Origin: an uncultured bacterium
GTDB lineage: Bacteria; Bacillota; Clostridia; Lachnospirales; Lachnospiraceae
NCBI GenBank assembly: GCA_947073545.1
Contig: CAMTMP010000006.1
Span: 1 to 64,000, forward strand
Direction: 5' to 3'
Length of the DNA: 64,000 nt
The position numbers and the translations under genes were made by a program. Shown here one piece after another: positions 61,294-64,000 of the stretch. The notes below the pieces were generated by a model. The model was not told the DNA's origin. It ran no database searches and saw only the letters and a program-made list of their open reading frames with translations. The number at the start of each line of letters is the position of its first letter. Within the stretch, counting starts at the first letter, position 1.

Positions 61294-62583
61294 TTAAAAT
61301 TTCACATACAGAATAATTCGGAAGCGGTTATTTTCGCAGTAACATTCAATCGTCCCGCCCATCTTATCGCAGAAAGCCTGTACGCTCTGCATGCCAAGGC
61401 CGTGGCCTTTACCGCGACTGCTTTTGGGAAGTCCCGTTATGGAGTCGAAGCGGATTTCCTGCACGCAGTCGTTTTCTATATCAATCAGAAGGTATTCGCT
61501 GGTACAATGCATTTTTGCGTTAATGGGGTTCTCGGAAGGCGCAGCATTTTTGGCGCTGAATACGGCATTTTCCAAAAGGTTGGCGAGAACCATCGCAAAT
61601 TCATATTCATTGACAGGAAGCTGTCTGGGTATCAGTGCATCTAGGCGCAGAGTAATCCGGAGAGACTTTGCCTGTTCTGTCATTTTCATAAGAATTGTGT
61701 TGACAACCAGGTTTTCGCAGTATTGGTCCACTTTATTCTCATTTACCACTTCATTGATGTGCCCGGTGATGTTTTTGATCTCATCATATTCTTTCTGGTC
61801 CAGAAGGGAGTCTATCATCATGGAAAAATGTCTCATGTCATGCCGCAGTATTTTGAGGTTGCGCTTTGACTGCTCCGCCAAATAGTTTTGGCTTTCCAGG
61901 CCCTTGATATAGGACTCAAACATCACATTTTTCCAATATTCTTCCATATGCTTTGTTTCGCTGCTCAGATAGCGCAGCACCACCACATAGGAGACCAGCA
62001 TGGTAATCATTAGAAAAATACTGACAAGAATGTTTTCGGGGTGGTCGTAAAGGGTATATGGGAAAAAGGCGATGCTGGAGAGACTGCAATAAAAGAATAC
62101 GGGAATCAGGCAGATTTCCCATCTGCTCTTTTCCAGATCCCGCTCGCAGAATTTAAAAATCATATCTCTTATTTTAAAGCAGAGTACCAATAAAATAACC
62201 ACATGGGACAGCAGACTTCCAGCCATTGCGAGTCCGATACTGCCTGTAAAAATGTAGAGGATAGATGCGGTTATGCTTCCGGCCGCTACATAGTTGGAGG
62301 CGCTTAATCCCACGAAAAGCGTTCTGCTGTCCCGCTTTTCTGAGATCAGGAGACCGGTAAGCTGTGCGACGGCTATCTGCGCGATTGTTGTAAAAAAGTA
62401 AAATAATGGGCTGTCTGTGATAAAATTTAGTTTCAACTGATTCATTACGGTTGTCAGAAGAAAGGAAAGGAAGCAGACTGCCAGCGTTTTCCTCCTGGAA
62501 TAACGGTGTATCGTAAATAGATAGACGAAAACCAAAAAGAAAATGTGAGTCATCATATAAGATATATTCTTAACGTAGATCAT
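61294..62583 (-). CDS. GHKL-domain sensor histidine kinase (AgrC-like)
   Basis: 429 residues. Six to seven membrane helices fill the first 210 residues. The phosphoacceptor is in LKILRHDMRHFSMMIDSLL; the GHKL ATPase has LANLLENAVFSAKN and GKGHGLGMQSVQAF. The plan is that of AgrC-type peptide sensors. Its start overlaps the response regulator stop by 4 bases. No agrB or clear agrD gene lies in the window, so the signal may be supplied from elsewhere or not be an Agr peptide. Confidence 0.9.
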   Translation of the reverse strand: MIYVKNISYMMTHIFFLVFVYLFTIHRYSRRKTLAVCFLSFLLTTVMNQLKLNFITDSPLFYFFTTIAQIAVAQLTGLLISEKRDSRTLFVGLSASNYVAAGSITASILYIFTGSIGLAMAGSLLSHVVILLVLCFKIRDMIFKFCERDLEKSRWEICLIPVFFYCSLSSIAFFPYTLYDHPENILVSIFLMITMLVSYVVVLRYLSSETKHMEEYWKNVMFESYIKGLESQNYLAEQSKRNLKILRHDMRHFSMMIDSLLDQKEYDEIKNITGHINEVVNENKVDQYCENLVVNTILMKMTEQAKSLRITLRLDALIPRQLPVNEYEFAMVLANLLENAVFSAKNAAPSENPINAKMHCTSEYLLIDIENDCVQEIRFDSITGLPKSSRGKGHGLGMQSVQAFCDKMGGTIECYCENNRFRIILYVKF

Positions 62584-63326
62584 GTCATTCCCCCACCGAT
62601 ATTGCCGGAGACAAAGAGAAGATACTCCCGCTTGACAGTGGCAGCCTTTGCCCGGCTGACGGGCAGACGTTTGCCGGATTCCATGATAATGCTGTCAGGG
62701 GTCAGCTGCTTTACATAGTCCAGATTGACAAGAAAGGACTTGTGAATCTGCAAAAAATTTCTCTGTGCAGTGATTTCCTGTGTCTCCTCCTCAAAGGATT
62801 TTCTGATAAACAGGCTTTTCAGGATCTCGCCGTCCGTCATATGCACTTCCAGCTTCCTGCCTGCGTTTTCCACATACTCGATCTTGGAGTAGGGTCTCTG
62901 CAAAAGACCGTCCTTTGTCTTGATCAGACAGAGGGAATCCACTCTCAGTTTAGCATAGGAAAAGGAATAGTCTAACGCCTCAAACAGTCTGTTCTCGTCA
63001 ATGGGCTTCAGGAGATATCTTACCGCATGTACGCCGTAGGCATCCAGGGCATAATCCTCCGAGGAGGTAATGTAAATGATCACACTTTCACAGCCGGACA
63101 TTCGAATCAGGTTGCCTATGTCAATCCCGGTCCGCCTCGGCATCAGCATATCCAGTATATAAATATCTGTCAATTTTCCTGTTGAAATCTTCTGGTACAG
63201 TCTGGAGGGATCGGAGAATTTCTCCAGTTCAAACTCTTTGTCAGGGTGCAGTGATTTATATTTTAATAACAGCTTCTCCGTATGTAGAAGATCTTTGATG
63301 CTGTCATCACAGATGGTGATTTTCAT
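62580..63326 (-). CDS. LytTR-family response regulator (AgrA-like)
   Basis: 248 residues. Receiver: MKITICDDSIKDLLHTEKLL, phosphoacceptor in IYILDMLMPRRTGID, Lys in LLKPIDE. The C-terminal LytTR DNA-binding domain contains FLQIHKSFLVNLDYVKQL and SGKRLPVSRAKAATVKREYL. It works with the GHKL kinase gene that overlaps its end. It is divergent from the small Cys-rich frame at 63369, only 42 bases away. Confidence 0.92.
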   Translation of the reverse strand: MKITICDDSIKDLLHTEKLLLKYKSLHPDKEFELEKFSDPSRLYQKISTGKLTDIYILDMLMPRRTGIDIGNLIRMSGCESVIIYITSSEDYALDAYGVHAVRYLLKPIDENRLFEALDYSFSYAKLRVDSLCLIKTKDGLLQRPYSKIEYVENAGRKLEVHMTDGEILKSLFIRKSFEEETQEITAQRNFLQIHKSFLVNLDYVKQLTPDSIIMESGKRLPVSRAKAATVKREYLLFVSGNIGGGMT

Positions 63327-63368
63327 AATACGACTGATTCCTTTCCGTTTAACCGTATTTTAAGTGGC

Positions 63369-63599
63369 ATGTCGAAATGTTGTAATGCTAATATAAATTA
63401 TATCGAGCCTGGGGAGAATTTATCAACCGATTCTTCAGGGAAATTTTGGGCTGATTGCGAAAAATTAACAGGTAAATGCGAAGAAGTGAAATTGACGGAA
63501 AAACCGGGGCTGGATAGTATAGAAAGTGCAGATCCGGAAACTTGTAAAGCGGTCTGCATGCTTATGAAAAAGAGAGACAGACAGGAGGAAGCATTATGA
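63369..63599 (+). CDS. Possible small Cys-rich protein coupled to a lipoprotein gene
   Basis: 76 residues with six Cys (SKCCNANINYIEPG, then FWADCEKLTGKCEEV, then PETCKAVCMLMKKR). The stop overlaps the start of the lipoprotein gene in ATGA, which supports real translation. The ribosome site upstream is weak (AAGTGG). No family is recognised. Only 42 bases separate it from the divergent LytTR gene, so any promoter must lie in or beyond that gap. Confidence 0.45.
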   Translation: MSKCCNANINYIEPGENLSTDSSGKFWADCEKLTGKCEEVKLTEKPGLDSIESADPETCKAVCMLMKKRDRQEEAL

Positions 63600-64000
63600 A
63601 AAAATGGAAATGGTTGTTGATTGTGGGAACGATGGTTGTGGGATGTATGGGCTGCGGCGCGCAAAAGCCGGAGGAGACCGGGGCGGTGGATGTCAAGCCT
63701 GTGGATGTGGTGCAGCCGGTGAGCAGCCCGGAGGAAACTGAATCTGAGAATGCGCCGACAGAGAGTGAGACGGAAGAAAAAAATAACAGTTACAGTGATT
63801 TAGAGCAAAAAGCGGCGGACGGAGATACGGCGGCTTTTGCGGCGCAGATTCAGGCAGCGGTGGAGGCCGAAGATATGGAGGCGCTTGCGAAGCTGTGCGC
63901 CTTTCCGCTTGCCGTAAACGGAGAGGTTATCGAGAGCGAGGAAGCGTTTATGGCGCTTGGAACCGACATTGTGTTTACGGAGGAAAGGTGCGCGGTAATC
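63596..64000 (+). CDS. Lipoprotein (partial, cut by the window end)
   Basis: The first 135 codons are visible. An N-terminal MKKWKWLLIVGTMVVGCMGC is a signal peptide with a lipobox-type Cys; a low-complexity Thr/Glu/Ser linker follows, then AADGDTAAFAAQIQAAVEAE and LAKLCAFPLAVNG, resembling small NTF2/DUF-like domains of surface proteins. ACAGGAGG precedes ATG 63596. The rest lies outside the window. The function is unknown. Confidence 0.8.
   Translation, partial: MKKWKWLLIVGTMVVGCMGCGAQKPEETGAVDVKPVDVVQPVSSPEETESENAPTESETEEKNNSYSDLEQKAADGDTAAFAAQIQAAVEAEDMEALAKLCAFPLAVNGEVIESEEAFMALGTDIVFTEERCAVI

Overview
The window looks like a chromosome segment of a spore-forming Lachnospiraceae (Clostridia, Firmicutes). 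The grounds are the gene order yaaR-holB-yaaT-trmN6-rsmI, a FabK-type fatty-acid synthesis cluster, CotH, SpmA and spore-hydrolase-like genes, strong Shine-Dalgarno sequences, and a mobile element with three serine recombinases typical of gut Clostridia. The family is inferred and the species is not known.

Layout. 1-780: 3' end of a 23S rRNA gene and tRNA-Asn, with no 5S gene between them. 793-4163 (minus strand): an OmpR-type two-component system with an ABC-2 transporter. 4423-11207: a GH25 lysozyme, a collagen-like surface protein, a CBM9-like protein, and a sugar nucleotidyltransferase and NahK-like kinase either side of an AraC regulator. 11233-14856 (minus): ECF sigma factor, membrane protein and ABC transporter. 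15039-15962: eight tRNA genes. 16295-25170: an EIIC-like permease, a glycosyltransferase, an HD protein, a PLP decarboxylase and a conserved replication/translation block. 25258-32708: acpP-fabK-fabD-fabG-fabF-fabZ-(NMO/FabK paralogue)-fabH, with two FabT-like palindromes. 32814-38113 (minus): a MacB/FtsX-type ABC transporter with its two-component system. 38312-43777: another two-component system followed by VTC-domain, DUF4956 and CotH genes.

The main finding is at 43889-57640. The sporulation gene spmA is cut into a 5' part (43889-44227) and a 3' part (57275-57640) by an element of about 13.05 kb. Joining the two halves at a shared GGG restores one open frame of about 232 codons. The element carries three overlapping large serine recombinase genes, a PD-(D/E)XK nuclease-family gene, Tn916-like sigma and HTH genes, two copies of a receiver-less winged-helix plus XRE regulator module, and a PadR/MATE efflux cargo. 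No conjugation genes are visible. The layout resembles the skin element in sigK: either a spmA intervening element excised during sporulation, or a recent insertion that breaks spmA.

57640-64000: decayed HipA/HIRAN and fructosamine-kinase genes, a DUF4317 gene, a LysM-GH18 hydrolase, an Agr-like sensor kinase and LytTR regulator, and a lipoprotein gene cut off by the window end.
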